A stretch of DNA of 64,000 nt from CAIWHR01 sp963823215 (GCA_963823215.1 CAWGKT010000007.1:248001-312000); one strand, 5' to 3'; shown: positions 44,749-55,524, numbered from the stretch's first letter. Numbers and translations: made by a program. The notes: a model not told the origin generated them from the sequence alone.

Positions 44749-46551
44749 TCAGAACTGCTCGGCGGCCAACGCCACGGTGGCGTCGCCGCTCCCGGTGACA
44801 GCCTGCGCGAGTCCCGCCGCCTTTGGCAACAGCGCCTCCGCGTAGAACCGCGCGGTCTGGATCTTGGCGACCAGAAAGCGTGCGTCGCCGGTGCCGGCAG
44901 ACAGGTGTTTCTGCGCGGCGAGCGCGCCGCGTCCGAGCTGCCAGCCTCCGGTGATGAGGCCCCACAGCGTGAGGTAGGGCACGGCCACCGCATGCGCCGC
45001 CCGCGGGTTCGCGCCGTTGGCGGGCACCATCCATGCGGCGGCAGCCCGCACCGCGGCAACGCCTTCCGCGAGCCGCGCTCCGATTGCCTTCAGGTTCGGT
45101 TCGCCATGGCGCGCGAGCTCCTGCACAACCGTGTCCATCTCGCCGGCGACGATACGCGTCACGGCGCCGCCGTCGCGGGCCGTCTTGCGGCCGATGAAGT
45201 CGTTGGCCTGGATGCCGGTCGTGCCCTCGTAGATGGTCGTGATCCGCGCGTCGCGGAAATGCTGTGCGGCGCCGGTCTCCTCGACGTAGCCCATTCCGCC
45301 GTGCACCTGGATGCCGAGCGACGCGACCTCCTGCGCGGTCTCCGTACTGCAGCCCTTGACGATCGGGATCATGAAATCGACGAACGCCTGGTGGCGCTGG
45401 CGCGCTTCGGCATCGGGGTGCCGGTGCGCGTTGTCCATCGCCGCCGCCGTCACGTAGGCGATCGCCCGCATGGCCTCGGTCTGCGCGCGCATCGTCATCA
45501 GCATCCGGCGGATGTCCGGGTGCTCGATGATCTTCGCCCCGGTCGCGCCCTTCTCCGCGCCGACCGGCTTGCCCTGTGTGCGCTCCTTCGCGTACGCCAC
45601 CGCGCGCTGGTAGGCGCGCTCAGAGATCCCCACGCCTTCCATGCCGACCGAGAAACGCGCGTGGTTCATCATGATGAACATGGTCTCGAGGCCGCGGTTC
45701 TCCTCGCCGACCAGGTAGCCGATCGCGCCGCCGTGGTCGCCGTAGGCCATGATCGCCGTCGGACTCGCGTGGATGCCGAGCTTGTGCTCGAGCGAGACGC
45801 AGTGGACGTCGTTGCGCGCGCCGAGGCTGCCATCCGCGTTGACGAGGAACTTGGGCACGACGAACAGCGAGATGCCCTTGACGCCCTCCGGCGCATCGGG
45901 CGTGCGCGCGAGCACGAGGTGGATGATGTTGTCCGTGTAGTCGTGCTCGCCGTAGGTGATGAAGATCTTCTGGCCGAAGAGCTGGTAGGTGCCGTCGCCC
46001 TGCGGCACCGCACGGGCGCGCACGGCGGCGAGGTCGGAGCCCGCCTGCGGCTCCGTCAGGTTCATGGTGCCGGTCCAGGTGCCGGCGACCATGTGCGGCA
46101 GATACCTGTCCTTCATCGCCTGCGAGCCCCGCAGCGCGATCGCCTCGATCGCTCCCTGCGTGAGCATCGCGCACAGGTTGAAGGCAAGGTTCGACGAGTG
46201 CCACATCTCCTCGACGGCGGTGCCCAGCAGGTGCGGCAGGCCCTGGCCGCCGTACTCGGTCGACTTGGTGAGACCGTTCCAGCCGTTGTCGCAAAACTGC
46301 CGGTAGGCGTCCCTGAAGCCGGCCGGTGTCTTCACCGTCCCGTCAGGAAGCCACTGCGCGCCCTCGCGATCGCCGCCGGCATTGAGCGGATCGAGCACGT
46401 TGGTGGCGAACTTCGCCGCTTCGTCGAGAATGGCCGTGACGACGTCGGGCGTGGCCTCCTCAAAGCCGGGCAGGCCGGCAACCTGATCGAGGCCGGCGAG
46501 CTCGTCCATGGCGAACCGCATTTCGGCGAGCGGGGCGTGATAGATGCTCAT
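44749..46551 (-). CDS. Acyl-CoA dehydrogenase (large, C-terminally extended type)
   Basis: 600 residues. It oxidises an acyl-CoA to the 2-enoyl-CoA with FAD and hands electrons to ETF. Typical elements: GWNGLTKSTEYGGQGLPHLL, MNLTEPQAGSDLAAVRARAV, KIFITYGEHDYTDNIIHLVL, NHARFSVGMEGVGISERAYQ, and QVHGGMGYVEETGAAQHFRD with RITTIYEGTTGIQANDFIGR, which holds the catalytic-Glu region. The extra C-terminal domain (about residues 470-600) places it with the large DmdC/FadE-like group acting on medium chains or methylmercaptopropionyl-CoA. It follows etfB-etfA in the same direction, so donor and acceptor are probably coexpressed. Confidence 0.92.
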   Translation of the reverse strand: MSIYHAPLAEMRFAMDELAGLDQVAGLPGFEEATPDVVTAILDEAAKFATNVLDPLNAGGDREGAQWLPDGTVKTPAGFRDAYRQFCDNGWNGLTKSTEYGGQGLPHLLGTAVEEMWHSSNLAFNLCAMLTQGAIEAIALRGSQAMKDRYLPHMVAGTWTGTMNLTEPQAGSDLAAVRARAVPQGDGTYQLFGQKIFITYGEHDYTDNIIHLVLARTPDAPEGVKGISLFVVPKFLVNADGSLGARNDVHCVSLEHKLGIHASPTAIMAYGDHGGAIGYLVGEENRGLETMFIMMNHARFSVGMEGVGISERAYQRAVAYAKERTQGKPVGAEKGATGAKIIEHPDIRRMLMTMRAQTEAMRAIAYVTAAAMDNAHRHPDAEARQRHQAFVDFMIPIVKGCSTETAQEVASLGIQVHGGMGYVEETGAAQHFRDARITTIYEGTTGIQANDFIGRKTARDGGAVTRIVAGEMDTVVQELARHGEPNLKAIGARLAEGVAAVRAAAAWMVPANGANPRAAHAVAVPYLTLWGLITGGWQLGRGALAAQKHLSAGTGDARFLVAKIQTARFYAEALLPKAAGLAQAVTGSGDATVALAAEQF

Positions 46552-46579
46552 GGGAGATCGCCTGCGAAAGGTTGTGCGT

Positions 46580-47518
46580 TCACCCGAGCGCGGCGGTGAA
46601 CTCGGGAATGATCTGGAACAGGTCGCCGACGAGGCCGTAATCGGCGATCTGGAAGATCGGCGCTTCGGGATCCTTGTTGATCGCGACGATCACCTTGCTG
46701 TCCTTCATCCCGGCCAGGTGCTGGATCGCACCGGAAATGCCCACCGCGATGTAGAGATCGGGCGCGACGATCTTGCCGGTCTGGCCCACCTGGAAATCAT
46801 TGGGCACGTAGCCGGCGTCGACGGCGGCCCGCGATGCGCCGAGCGCCGCGTTGAGCTTGCCGGCCAGTGTTTCCAGCAGCTTGAAATTCTCGGCGCTGCC
46901 CACGCCGCGGCCGCCCGAGATGACGATGCGGGCGCTGGTGAGCTCCGGGCGTTCGGATTTCGACAACTCCTGTCCGGTGACCTTCGACAGTCCGGTGTCG
47001 GGTGCCGCGGCAACGGACTCGACAGCGGCGCGGCCGCCGGTCGCGGCGGCCGCGTCGAAACCCGTGGCGCGCACGGTGATGACCTTGATCGCGTCGCTCG
47101 AGCGCACCGTCGCCAGTACGCTGCCCGCGTAGATGGGCCGCACGAAGGTATCCGCGCTCTCCACCACCGTGATGTCCGAGATCTGCGCGACGTCGAGCAG
47201 CGCCGCGACCCGGGGCGCGACGTTCTTGCCGAACCCGGTGGCCGGCGCGAGGACGTGCGAATAACCGCTCGCCTTGACCAGCGCGACGACGGTGGCGGCG
47301 AGGTCCTCCGCGGTGGGGCTCGCGAAATGGGGCGCTTCGACGTGGAGCACCTTGGTCACGCCCGCAATCGCGGCGGCCGCAGCCGCCACGGCACCCGCGT
47401 TCGACCCGGCGACCAGAACGTGAATGTCGCCGCCTATCTTTTGCGCGGCGGTGACCGTGTTCTTCGTCGCCGCCTGCAGCGACGTATTGTTGTGGTCGGC
47501 GATGATAAGCGTCGTCAT
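46580..47518 (-). CDS. etfA: Electron transfer flavoprotein, alpha subunit
   Basis: 312 residues. With EtfB it forms the soluble FAD/AMP heterodimer that collects electrons from acyl-CoA dehydrogenases. The N-terminal domain begins TTLIIADHNNTSLQAATKNT. The FAD-binding C-terminal half has RIVISGGRGVGSAENFKLLE, AVDAGYVPNDFQVGQTGKIV, YIAVGISGAIQHLAGMKDSK and VAINKDPEAPIFQIADYGLV, all standard EtfA signatures. It is 90 bases downstream of etfB and 28 bases upstream of the acyl-CoA dehydrogenase gene. Confidence 0.96.
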   Translation of the reverse strand: MTTLIIADHNNTSLQAATKNTVTAAQKIGGDIHVLVAGSNAGAVAAAAAAIAGVTKVLHVEAPHFASPTAEDLAATVVALVKASGYSHVLAPATGFGKNVAPRVAALLDVAQISDITVVESADTFVRPIYAGSVLATVRSSDAIKVITVRATGFDAAAATGGRAAVESVAAAPDTGLSKVTGQELSKSERPELTSARIVISGGRGVGSAENFKLLETLAGKLNAALGASRAAVDAGYVPNDFQVGQTGKIVAPDLYIAVGISGAIQHLAGMKDSKVIVAINKDPEAPIFQIADYGLVGDLFQIIPEFTAALG

Positions 47519-47608
47519 GATGGCTGCCTCAGCGATTGTCGGGTGTCATGCGGGTCGGCACGGAGCCGGCGGCAGGCCTGGAACATGCCGCGGCCGCCGT
47601 TGCTGCGC

Positions 47609-48361
47609 TCAAGTGATGACCTTGGCCTCGTTGCGCAGCTTCGCCACGAGCTCAGCCACGTCCGCGACCTTGCCGCCGCCCTGCCGCTTCGGCGGCTCGA
47701 CCACCTTCAGGACCGTCAGGCGCGGCGTCACGTCGACACCAAGCGCTGCCGGGCTGGTCGTTTCCATCGGCTTCTTCTTCGCCTTCATGATGTTCGGCAG
47801 CGTCGCGTAGCGCGGCTCGTTCAGGCGCAGATCGGCGGTGATGACGACGGGCAAGCCGATCTCGATCGTCTCGAGTCCACCGTCCACCTCGCGCTTGATC
47901 GTCGCGCGATCGCCATTGACGTCCACCTTCGACGCAAACGACCCCTGCGGCCAGCCCAGCAGCGCCGCGAGCATCTGGCCCGTCTGGTTGGCGTCGTCGT
48001 CGATCGCTTGCTTGCCCAGGAGGACGATTTTCGGCTGCTCCTTCGCGACCAGCGCCTGCAGCAGCTTCGCCACGGCCAGCGGCTGCAATTCGACGTCGGT
48101 TTCCACCAGGATCCCCCGGTCGGCTCCCAGCGCCAGCGCCGTGCGCAGCGTCTCCTGGCAGCCGGTCAGCCCGCACGAAACCGCGACGATCTCGGTGGCG
48201 ATGCCCTTTTCCTTCAGCCGCACGGCTTCCTCGACGGCGATTTCGTCGAACGGATTCATCGACATCTTGACGTTGGCGGTGTCCACACCGCTGCCGTCCG
48301 GCTTCACCCGGACCTTCACGTTGTAATCGACGACACGCTTTACGGCGACGAGGACTTTCAT
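47609..48361 (-). CDS. etfB: Electron transfer flavoprotein, beta subunit
   Basis: 250 residues from the ATG at 48361 (MKVLVAVKRVVDYNVKVRVK); upstream in-frame codons are non-coding leader. EtfB binds AMP and docks the dehydrogenase. The signature MNPFDEIAVEEAVRLKEKG is near residue 38, with VLLGKQAIDDDANQTGQMLA, LPVVITADLRLNEPRYATLP, and the recognition loop PNIMKAKKKPMET at about 190-203. It begins the etfB-etfA-acyl-CoA dehydrogenase set and is divergent from the antiporter gene across about 145 bases. Confidence 0.96.
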   Translation of the reverse strand: MKVLVAVKRVVDYNVKVRVKPDGSGVDTANVKMSMNPFDEIAVEEAVRLKEKGIATEIVAVSCGLTGCQETLRTALALGADRGILVETDVELQPLAVAKLLQALVAKEQPKIVLLGKQAIDDDANQTGQMLAALLGWPQGSFASKVDVNGDRATIKREVDGGLETIEIGLPVVITADLRLNEPRYATLPNIMKAKKKPMETTSPAALGVDVTPRLTVLKVVEPPKRQGGGKVADVAELVAKLRNEAKVIT

Positions 48362-48506
48362 GGGGGGCTCGCGGCAGGAAAAGGGAAAATTATACCGCGT
48401 TGGCGCCGAATGCTGCCGCACCGGTCCCGTTGGCATTTGCTATCCTTCGCCCTCCGCGCGCCTCCTGCCCGGTGGCGTGTGCGCAATCATCCGGACCCCG
48501 ATTCCC

Positions 48507-49859
48507 GTGGATCACGTTCTCTCGCCCCTGGACGGTGCGACGCTGTCGCTGCTCTGGGGGCTGCCTTTCGCGGGCCTGCTGCTGTCGATCGCGTTCGTTC
48601 CGCTGGTCGCGCCAAAGCTCTGGCACGACCACTACGGCACGGTTGCGGCGCTGTGGGTGACCGGGCTCCTCGTCCCGTTCGTGGCCACCTTCGGCACGGT
48701 CGAGGCGCTGCACAACGTGGTGCACGCGATCGTGCTCGAGTACATCCCGTTCCTCGCCATGCTGTTCGCGCTGTTCACTATCGCCGGCGGGATCTGCCTT
48801 CGTGGCGCCCTCCGCGGAACGCCCGCGGTCAATACGGGACTGCTCGCGCTGGGGGCGTCGCTGGCGAGCATCATGGGAACGACCGGCGCGGCGATGCTGC
48901 TGATTCGGCCGCTGCTGACCGCCAACGAGAACCGGCGGCACAAGGCGCACACGGTCGTGTTCTTCATCCTGCTGGTCGGCAACGTGGGTGGCGCGCTGTC
49001 GCCGCTGGGCGACCCGCCGCTCTTCATCGGCTTCCTGAAGGGCGTCGACTTCTTCTGGACCACGCGCGCGCTGGCGATGCCGACGCTGTTCCTCGTTGCT
49101 ACGCTGCTCGCAGCATTCTTCGCGCTCGACTGGGTGCTCTATCGCAACGAGCCGGAAGGCGTCGTGGCGCCCACCGACACTTCCCGCCTGTCGGTCGAGG
49201 GCGCACCCAACTTCCTGCTGCTGGCCGGGGTAATCGGAGTGGTGCTCCTCTCGGGGGTCTGGAATCCCCGCATCGCGTTCGATATCGCCGGCGTGCACGT
49301 CGAGCTCCAGCACGCGCTGCGCAGCCTCGCGCTGATCCTGCTCGGCGCCGCGTCGCTGGCACTTACCCCGGCCGCCGTCCGCGCGCACAACCAGTTTCAT
49401 TGGGCGCCGATCGTCGAGGTGGCGAAGCTCTTCGCCGCGATCTTCGTCACCATCTTTCCCGTGCTCGCGATCCTCGCCGCCGGCCGCGAGGGCGCGCTTC
49501 ATGGAATTTTCGAACTCGTGAGCGACGACACGGGCAATCTGCACAACGCGATGGTATTCTGGATGACCGGGCTGCTGTCGGCCTTCCTCGACAACGCCCC
49601 GACGTACCTCGTGCTCTTCAATCTCACGGGCGGGGATGCCGGGAAGCTGATGGGGGAGTACGCGCAAACGCTCGCGGCGCTGTCGATGGCCGCGGTGTAC
49701 TTTGGCGCGCTCACCTACATCGGCAATGCGCCCAACTTCATGATCAAGGCGATCGCAGAGGATCGCGGCGTGGCGATGCCGAGCTTCTTCGCCTACTTCG
49801 CCTGGGCGGCGCTCGCCATGGTGCCGCTGCTTGCCGCCGTCGCGGCGATCTGGCTGTAG
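48507..49859 (+). CDS. Sodium:proton antiporter, NhaD/ArsB-like membrane protein
   Basis: About 450 residues with a GTG at 48507; the frame is open further upstream and a GTG at 48477 is also possible, so the start is uncertain. The protein has some 11-12 hydrophobic segments. The NhaD-like half-repeats show TGAAMLLIRPLLTANENRRH and LVGNVGGALSPLGDPPLFIG, then in the second half DNAPTYLVLFNLTGGDAGKL and YIGNAPNFMIKAIAEDRGVA. The conserved GDPP and NAPN turns are ion-site elements in the ion transporter superfamily. It probably exchanges Na+ for H+; arsenite or citrate transport is less likely without partner genes. Confidence 0.82.
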   Translation: MDHVLSPLDGATLSLLWGLPFAGLLLSIAFVPLVAPKLWHDHYGTVAALWVTGLLVPFVATFGTVEALHNVVHAIVLEYIPFLAMLFALFTIAGGICLRGALRGTPAVNTGLLALGASLASIMGTTGAAMLLIRPLLTANENRRHKAHTVVFFILLVGNVGGALSPLGDPPLFIGFLKGVDFFWTTRALAMPTLFLVATLLAAFFALDWVLYRNEPEGVVAPTDTSRLSVEGAPNFLLLAGVIGVVLLSGVWNPRIAFDIAGVHVELQHALRSLALILLGAASLALTPAAVRAHNQFHWAPIVEVAKLFAAIFVTIFPVLAILAAGREGALHGIFELVSDDTGNLHNAMVFWMTGLLSAFLDNAPTYLVLFNLTGGDAGKLMGEYAQTLAALSMAAVYFGALTYIGNAPNFMIKAIAEDRGVAMPSFFAYFAWAALAMVPLLAAVAAIWL

Positions 49860-49877
49860 CCGGAAGAGCCGCGGCTA
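49857..49877. terminator. Small hairpin spanning both convergent stop codons
   Basis: TAGCCG at 49857-49862 pairs with CGGCTA at 49872-49877 around a 9-base loop. The left arm includes the TAG stop of the antiporter gene and the right arm the complementary stop of lutC. With only 15 bases between the two genes it may act as a compact bidirectional terminator. The stem is short and there is no T-run. Confidence 0.3.
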
Positions 49878-50564
49878 GCCGAGCACGAGGACGTGCACGC
49901 GGTACGGGCCGTGCGCGCCGAGCACGATGGTCTGCTCGATGTCGCCGGTGCGCGACGGACCGGAAATCATGTTCACCGCGCGCGGCAGGTCGCCACGCTC
50001 GTGGCGGATCAGCGCGAACGCCTCCTCCATCCCCGACACGATACGGTCCGCGCGGACGACGGCGATGTGCGTGTCCGGCAGCAGCGTCGTCGCCGTCGGC
50101 GTATCCGCGCCTGCCAGCACGACCAGCGTGCCGGTCTCGGCGATGGCGCAGAACGCGCTGGTGATGCCGAGGCGATCGTCGCCCTTCGTCGGGCGCGCTT
50201 CGATCGCGAGCCCCGCCGCCGCCCAATCGAGGTCGGCGAACTCGGGCCAGCAGACGCCCGCGTGCGACTTCTGCAGGGCAAGCGCGGGCGGCAGGTCCAG
50301 GGCGTCGACGAAGCGCGTCACCGCCGGCGGAATGTCCCGGCGATCGGCAATCCGCTCGACGCTGCTCTGCATGTCGGTCGCGCGCTGCAGGAACCGCGCG
50401 ACTGGATCGGCAGGCAGTGCCGGACGCGGACCGTGCCCATGCGCGGCCATATAGGCCTCGGCGTCGGACCGCGCCGCCGCCCGATCGGCCTTGCCGAGCG
50501 CCGTCCGGACGCGCGCCAGCACGGCGTCGCGTGCCACGCGGTTATTCGCGAGCGACGTCGGCAT
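49875..50564 (-). CDS. lutC: LUD-domain lactate utilization protein LutC
   Basis: 229 residues. LutC is one of the three subunits of the LutABC L-lactate oxidising system. Its LUD-domain features are DDRLGITSAFCAIAETGTLV, TLLPDTHIAVVRADRIVSGM, and RAVNMISGPSRTGDIEQTIV followed by GAHGPYRVHVLVL, which are the family hallmarks. The first 60 residues form a helical region (RVARDAVLARVRTAL). It is the last gene of lutA-lutB-aminotransferase-lutC, 8 bases after the aminotransferase stop. Confidence 0.9.
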   Translation of the reverse strand: MPTSLANNRVARDAVLARVRTALGKADRAAARSDAEAYMAAHGHGPRPALPADPVARFLQRATDMQSSVERIADRRDIPPAVTRFVDALDLPPALALQKSHAGVCWPEFADLDWAAAGLAIEARPTKGDDRLGITSAFCAIAETGTLVVLAGADTPTATTLLPDTHIAVVRADRIVSGMEEAFALIRHERGDLPRAVNMISGPSRTGDIEQTIVLGAHGPYRVHVLVLG

Positions 50565-50572
50565 CGCGCTTC

Positions 50573-51805
50573 CTACTTCATGTGCCGGCGGACGAACGCA
50601 TCGAGGCGCCCTACGCCGTCGTGGATCGCCGCAACGGACGCCGCGTACGAAAAGCGGATGTGCTGGCCATCACCCGGAACGCGGCGCCCGAAATGGATGT
50701 CCGCGAGCACCGCAACACCCGCCTCGGCGAGCAGCCGCTTGCGGAACGCCTCGGAATCGGCGCAGCCGGTGATTCGGCAGGCTTTGGTGACGTTCGGCCA
50801 CGCATAGAAGGCGCCGCCGGGCGTCCTGCAGGCGACCCCGGGCACCGTGTTGAGCAGGCCGACAATGAGGTCGCGGCGCTCGAGAAAGCTCGCGCGCATC
50901 GCGTCCGCAGCATGCTGCGGGCCCGTGATCGCCTCGAGGGCCGCCCACTGCGAGATCTGCGACGCGCAGGAGTCGGTGTTCGTGATCCAGCGCGTGAACG
51001 TCGGCGCCAGTGCCCGGTTGGCAACGTAGCCGATCCGCCAGCCGGTCATCGCCCAGGTCTTCGACGCGCCGTCGGAGACGATCGTGCGCGCCTGCATCCC
51101 CGGCCGGCGCGCCAGCGAATCGAAGGCGCCCGCGTAGGCGAGCCGCGAATAGATTTCGTCCGCGAACACCCAGACCTGCGGGTGGCGAGCGAGAATCTCG
51201 GCAATCGCATCGAGATCGGCGGCATTGAGCATGCCGCCGGTGGGGTTGTGCGGCGTGTTGATGATCAGCAGCTTGGTCTGCGGCGTGATCTTCGCTTCGA
51301 GCTCGGCCGGGTCGAATGCGAAGTCGCGGGCCTCGCGCAGGTAGATCGGCACCGGCACGGCGCCATTGGCTAGGATCTGCGACTCGTAGATCGGAAAGCC
51401 GGGCACCGGGTAGATGACTTCGTCGCCGGCCCCGTAATCGGTGACCGACGCGATCGTGTACGCGATGAACGGCTTGGCCCCAGCGCCGACGACGACGTCT
51501 TCCGGCAGGAATTCGAGGCCGCGACGCACGCCGAGGTCCCGCGCCGCCGCCGCCCGCAGCTCGTCGATGCCCGCGGATGGCGTGTAGCCGTGCCGGCCGC
51601 CCTCGATCGCCGCGATCCCCGCCTTGCGGATGTTCTCCGGCGTCGGAAAGTCGGGCTGCCCGATGCAGAACGAGACGATGTCCCTGCCCTGCCGGACGAG
51701 CGCGTTGACCTCCGCCAGCACGACGAAGGCGTTCTCGGTGCCGAGCGATTCGGCGCGGCGCGACAGCTTCGCGGCGGTCTGCAACTTGTCGTCCGGGGCG
51801 TTCAC
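50573..51805 (-). CDS. Class I pyridoxal-phosphate aminotransferase
   Basis: 410 residues of the AspC/aromatic type-I fold. Visible are VSFCIGQPDFPTPENIRKAG, GGRHGYTPSAGIDELRAAAA, VIYPVPGFPIYESQ, NTPHNPTGGMLN, WVFADEIYSRLAY, and the PLP-Lys motif SDGASKTWAMTGWRIGY at about residue 240. It is embedded in the lut operon: its start overlaps the lutB stop by ATGA, and lutC follows. An exact substrate cannot be read. A transaminase making pyruvate from alanine, or acting on an aromatic or hydroxy amino acid, would link naturally to lactate/pyruvate metabolism. Confidence 0.9.
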   Translation of the reverse strand: MNAPDDKLQTAAKLSRRAESLGTENAFVVLAEVNALVRQGRDIVSFCIGQPDFPTPENIRKAGIAAIEGGRHGYTPSAGIDELRAAAARDLGVRRGLEFLPEDVVVGAGAKPFIAYTIASVTDYGAGDEVIYPVPGFPIYESQILANGAVPVPIYLREARDFAFDPAELEAKITPQTKLLIINTPHNPTGGMLNAADLDAIAEILARHPQVWVFADEIYSRLAYAGAFDSLARRPGMQARTIVSDGASKTWAMTGWRIGYVANRALAPTFTRWITNTDSCASQISQWAALEAITGPQHAADAMRASFLERRDLIVGLLNTVPGVACRTPGGAFYAWPNVTKACRITGCADSEAFRKRLLAEAGVAVLADIHFGRRVPGDGQHIRFSYAASVAAIHDGVGRLDAFVRRHMK

Positions 51806-53217
51806 TTGCCTGCTCCAGCGCGTTCGCGGTAGAGGTCACGAAAAGTCCGGCCGGCCGGGGCCGGCAGGTCGCGGCCTTCGGTCCAGCCGCCGGCAAGCGG
51901 CAGCCGGTGGATGAGCCCGTCGCGGCCGCCCATCGCCTTCAGCATGCGCACGCCGATCCTCGTCCCCAGCGCGTAGAGCGCCGGGCGCTGCGCGACCCAC
52001 GACCACATCGCGAGGCCCGCGCGCTCCGGCCACGGGCGCAGCCCGCCCTCGAACGCATGCTCGCGCAGCTTGCGCTGCAGGTCGGGCAGCGGGATCTTCA
52101 CGGGGCACACGACGCCGCACTGGTTGCACAGCGTCGACGCCGCCGGCAGGTCCTGCGCCTTGTCCAGTCCGACGTACATCGGCGTCAGGATCGAGCCGAT
52201 CGGCCCCGGATACACCCAGCCGTACGCGTGCCCGCCGACGTTCTGGTAGACAGGGCAGTGATTCATGCAGGCCCCGCAGCGGATGCAGCGCAGCGCATCG
52301 CGCACGTCGCTGCCGAGCACGGTGGTGCGTCCGCAATCGACGACGATGAAGTACATGTGCTCGGCACCGTGGAACTCGCCCGCGCCTTTCGGGCCGGTCA
52401 GCACATCGACGTAGTTGGAGATCGACTGCCCGGTCGCCGAGCGCGGCAGGAGGCGCATCAGCGTCGCGACGTCCTCCAGTGTCGGCACGATCTTCTCGAT
52501 GCCCGAGATCGCGACGTGGACCTTGGGCAGCGTCGTCGTCAGCGTTGCGTTGCCTTCGTTGGTGACGAGCACCACCGAGCCGCTCTCGGCGACGAAGAAA
52601 TTGCCGCCGGAGATGCCCATGTCCGCAGTCAGGTAGTGCCGGCGCAGCACACCCCGGGCCTCCAGGCACAAATCCTCGATCACCGTCTTCACCGGTGTGC
52701 CGTGGGCCTTGTGGAAGAGCTCGGCCACCTCCTCCTTGGACTTGTGCAGCGCGGGGCCGATGATGTGCGACGGCGGTTCGTAGTTGTTGATCTGCAGGAT
52801 GTACTCGCCGAGGTCGGTCTCGACCACGGTCAGTCCGGCCGCCTCGATCGCGTGGTCGAGCGCCGACTCCTCGGAGACCATCGACTTCGACTTGATGATC
52901 TTCGCGACGCGGTGCTTCGCCGCGATCTCCAGCACCAGCGAATTGATGTCGGCAGGCGTCTCGGCGAAGAGAACCGTCGCGCCGCGGGCGGTCGCGTTGC
53001 GCTCGAAGATCTCCAGCCAGACGTCGAGATTCTCGAGTGCGCGATTGCGGATCGCCTTGCCGGCCTCGCGGGTTCCCTCGAAGTCGTCGAGCTCGACGAG
53101 CGAGGCCCGTCGCTTGGCGACGAACTTGGTTTGCAGCTTCTTGAGGTTGCCCTGCAGCCGCTCGTCACTCAACTTGACGTGCGCGCGCTCCTTGAAGTGC
53201 ATCGATGCGACTTGCAT
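51802..53217 (-). CDS. lutB: Iron-sulfur lactate utilization protein LutB
   Basis: 471 residues. The N-terminal two thirds is a LUD domain (RALENLDVWLEIFERNATAR, LTADMGISGGNFFVAESGSV, VHVAISGIEKIVPTLEDVAT, FIVVDCGRTTVLGSDVRDAL). It is followed by two [4Fe-4S] motifs, CIRCGACMNHCPVYQNVGG at about residue 310 and CNQCGVVCPVKIPLPDL at about 365. It passes electrons from lactate oxidation through its clusters toward the quinone pool. The start at 53217 or the ATG at 53202 are both possible. It lies 36 bases after lutA and overlaps the aminotransferase start. Confidence 0.94.
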   Translation of the reverse strand: MQVASMHFKERAHVKLSDERLQGNLKKLQTKFVAKRRASLVELDDFEGTREAGKAIRNRALENLDVWLEIFERNATARGATVLFAETPADINSLVLEIAAKHRVAKIIKSKSMVSEESALDHAIEAAGLTVVETDLGEYILQINNYEPPSHIIGPALHKSKEEVAELFHKAHGTPVKTVIEDLCLEARGVLRRHYLTADMGISGGNFFVAESGSVVLVTNEGNATLTTTLPKVHVAISGIEKIVPTLEDVATLMRLLPRSATGQSISNYVDVLTGPKGAGEFHGAEHMYFIVVDCGRTTVLGSDVRDALRCIRCGACMNHCPVYQNVGGHAYGWVYPGPIGSILTPMYVGLDKAQDLPAASTLCNQCGVVCPVKIPLPDLQRKLREHAFEGGLRPWPERAGLAMWSWVAQRPALYALGTRIGVRMLKAMGGRDGLIHRLPLAGGWTEGRDLPAPAGRTFRDLYRERAGAGK

Positions 53218-53253
53218 GGGCCGGTCCCGGATGTCCGCCTGGCGCTTGCGCGG

Positions 53254-53985
53254 TCAGGCCGGACGCTCTCCCGCGAGCACCTCGGCCACGTGCAACACCT
53301 GCGTTCTGCCGTCGCCGATACGGCGCAGCCGGCCTTCGATGTTCAGCATGCAGCCGAGATCGCCCAGCACGACGGCGTCCGCGCCGCTCGCCGTGATGTG
53401 CCCGCACTTGTTGTCGGCCAGGCGTGCCGAGATCTCGCCGAACTTGATCGAGAACGTGCCGCCGAAGCCGCAGCAGGTCTCGCACTCGGCCATTTCCTCG
53501 AGTGTCAGTCCCGGGACCTTGGCGAGCAGCGCGCGCGGCTGCGTCTTCGTGCCCATCTCGCGCAGCCCCGCGCAGCTGTCGTGGTAGGTGACCGTGCCGT
53601 CGAAGCGACCGGGAACGCGATCGAGCTTCAGGTCATTGACGAGAAAATCGGTCAGCTCGCGGGTCTTCGCCGCGAGCGCCGCCACACGCTTGGCCATGGC
53701 GGGATCGTCGGTGAAGAGGTCGGCGTAGTGCGTGCGGATCATCCCGCTGCAGGAGCCCGACGGCGCGACCAGGAAATCGCAGTCCTCGAATTCGGCGACG
53801 ACCTTCGCGGCAAGCGCCTTGGCGTCCTTGCGATCGCCGGAGTTGTAGGCCGGCTGGCCGCAGCAGGTCTGGTTCGGCGGCACGAACACCTCGGCCCCCC
53901 CGGCTTCGAGCAGCCGGATGGCGGCGAACCCAACCGACGGGCGCATCAGGTCGACGAGGCAGGTGACGAATAGGCCAACACGCAT
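53254..53985 (-). CDS. lutA: (Fe-S)-binding lactate utilization protein LutA
   Basis: 243 residues, the usual LutA size. Two CCG domains of the heterodisulfide-reductase/glycolate-oxidase type are present: QTCCGQPAYNSGDRKDAKAL at about residues 40-60 and CETCCGFGGTFSIKFGEISA at about 165-185. Between them is FLVAPSGSCSGMIRTHYADL. It opens the lut group, which follows nuoN on the same strand after a 77-base spacer in which I see no clear terminator, so some read-through from complex I is possible. Confidence 0.93.
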   Translation of the reverse strand: MRVGLFVTCLVDLMRPSVGFAAIRLLEAGGAEVFVPPNQTCCGQPAYNSGDRKDAKALAAKVVAEFEDCDFLVAPSGSCSGMIRTHYADLFTDDPAMAKRVAALAAKTRELTDFLVNDLKLDRVPGRFDGTVTYHDSCAGLREMGTKTQPRALLAKVPGLTLEEMAECETCCGFGGTFSIKFGEISARLADNKCGHITASGADAVVLGDLGCMLNIEGRLRRIGDGRTQVLHVAEVLAGERPA

Positions 53986-54062
53986 CGGGATGTAGGGAAC
54001 ACGAGGACCGGGGACGCCGGCATCTTAGCATGGCGCCGCCGCTGGCAATGGCGACGATTCCC

Positions 54063-55508
<1,446 letters not shown>

Positions 55509-55524
55509 GATCGAACGGATCCCG

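Noticed and set aside
46544..50164. Very long open frame on the plus strand opposite etfA/etfB and through the antiporter
   Set aside because: It is an effect of high GC codon use on the opposite strand or in another frame; it has no recognisable domain and is Arg/Asp/His-rich throughout.
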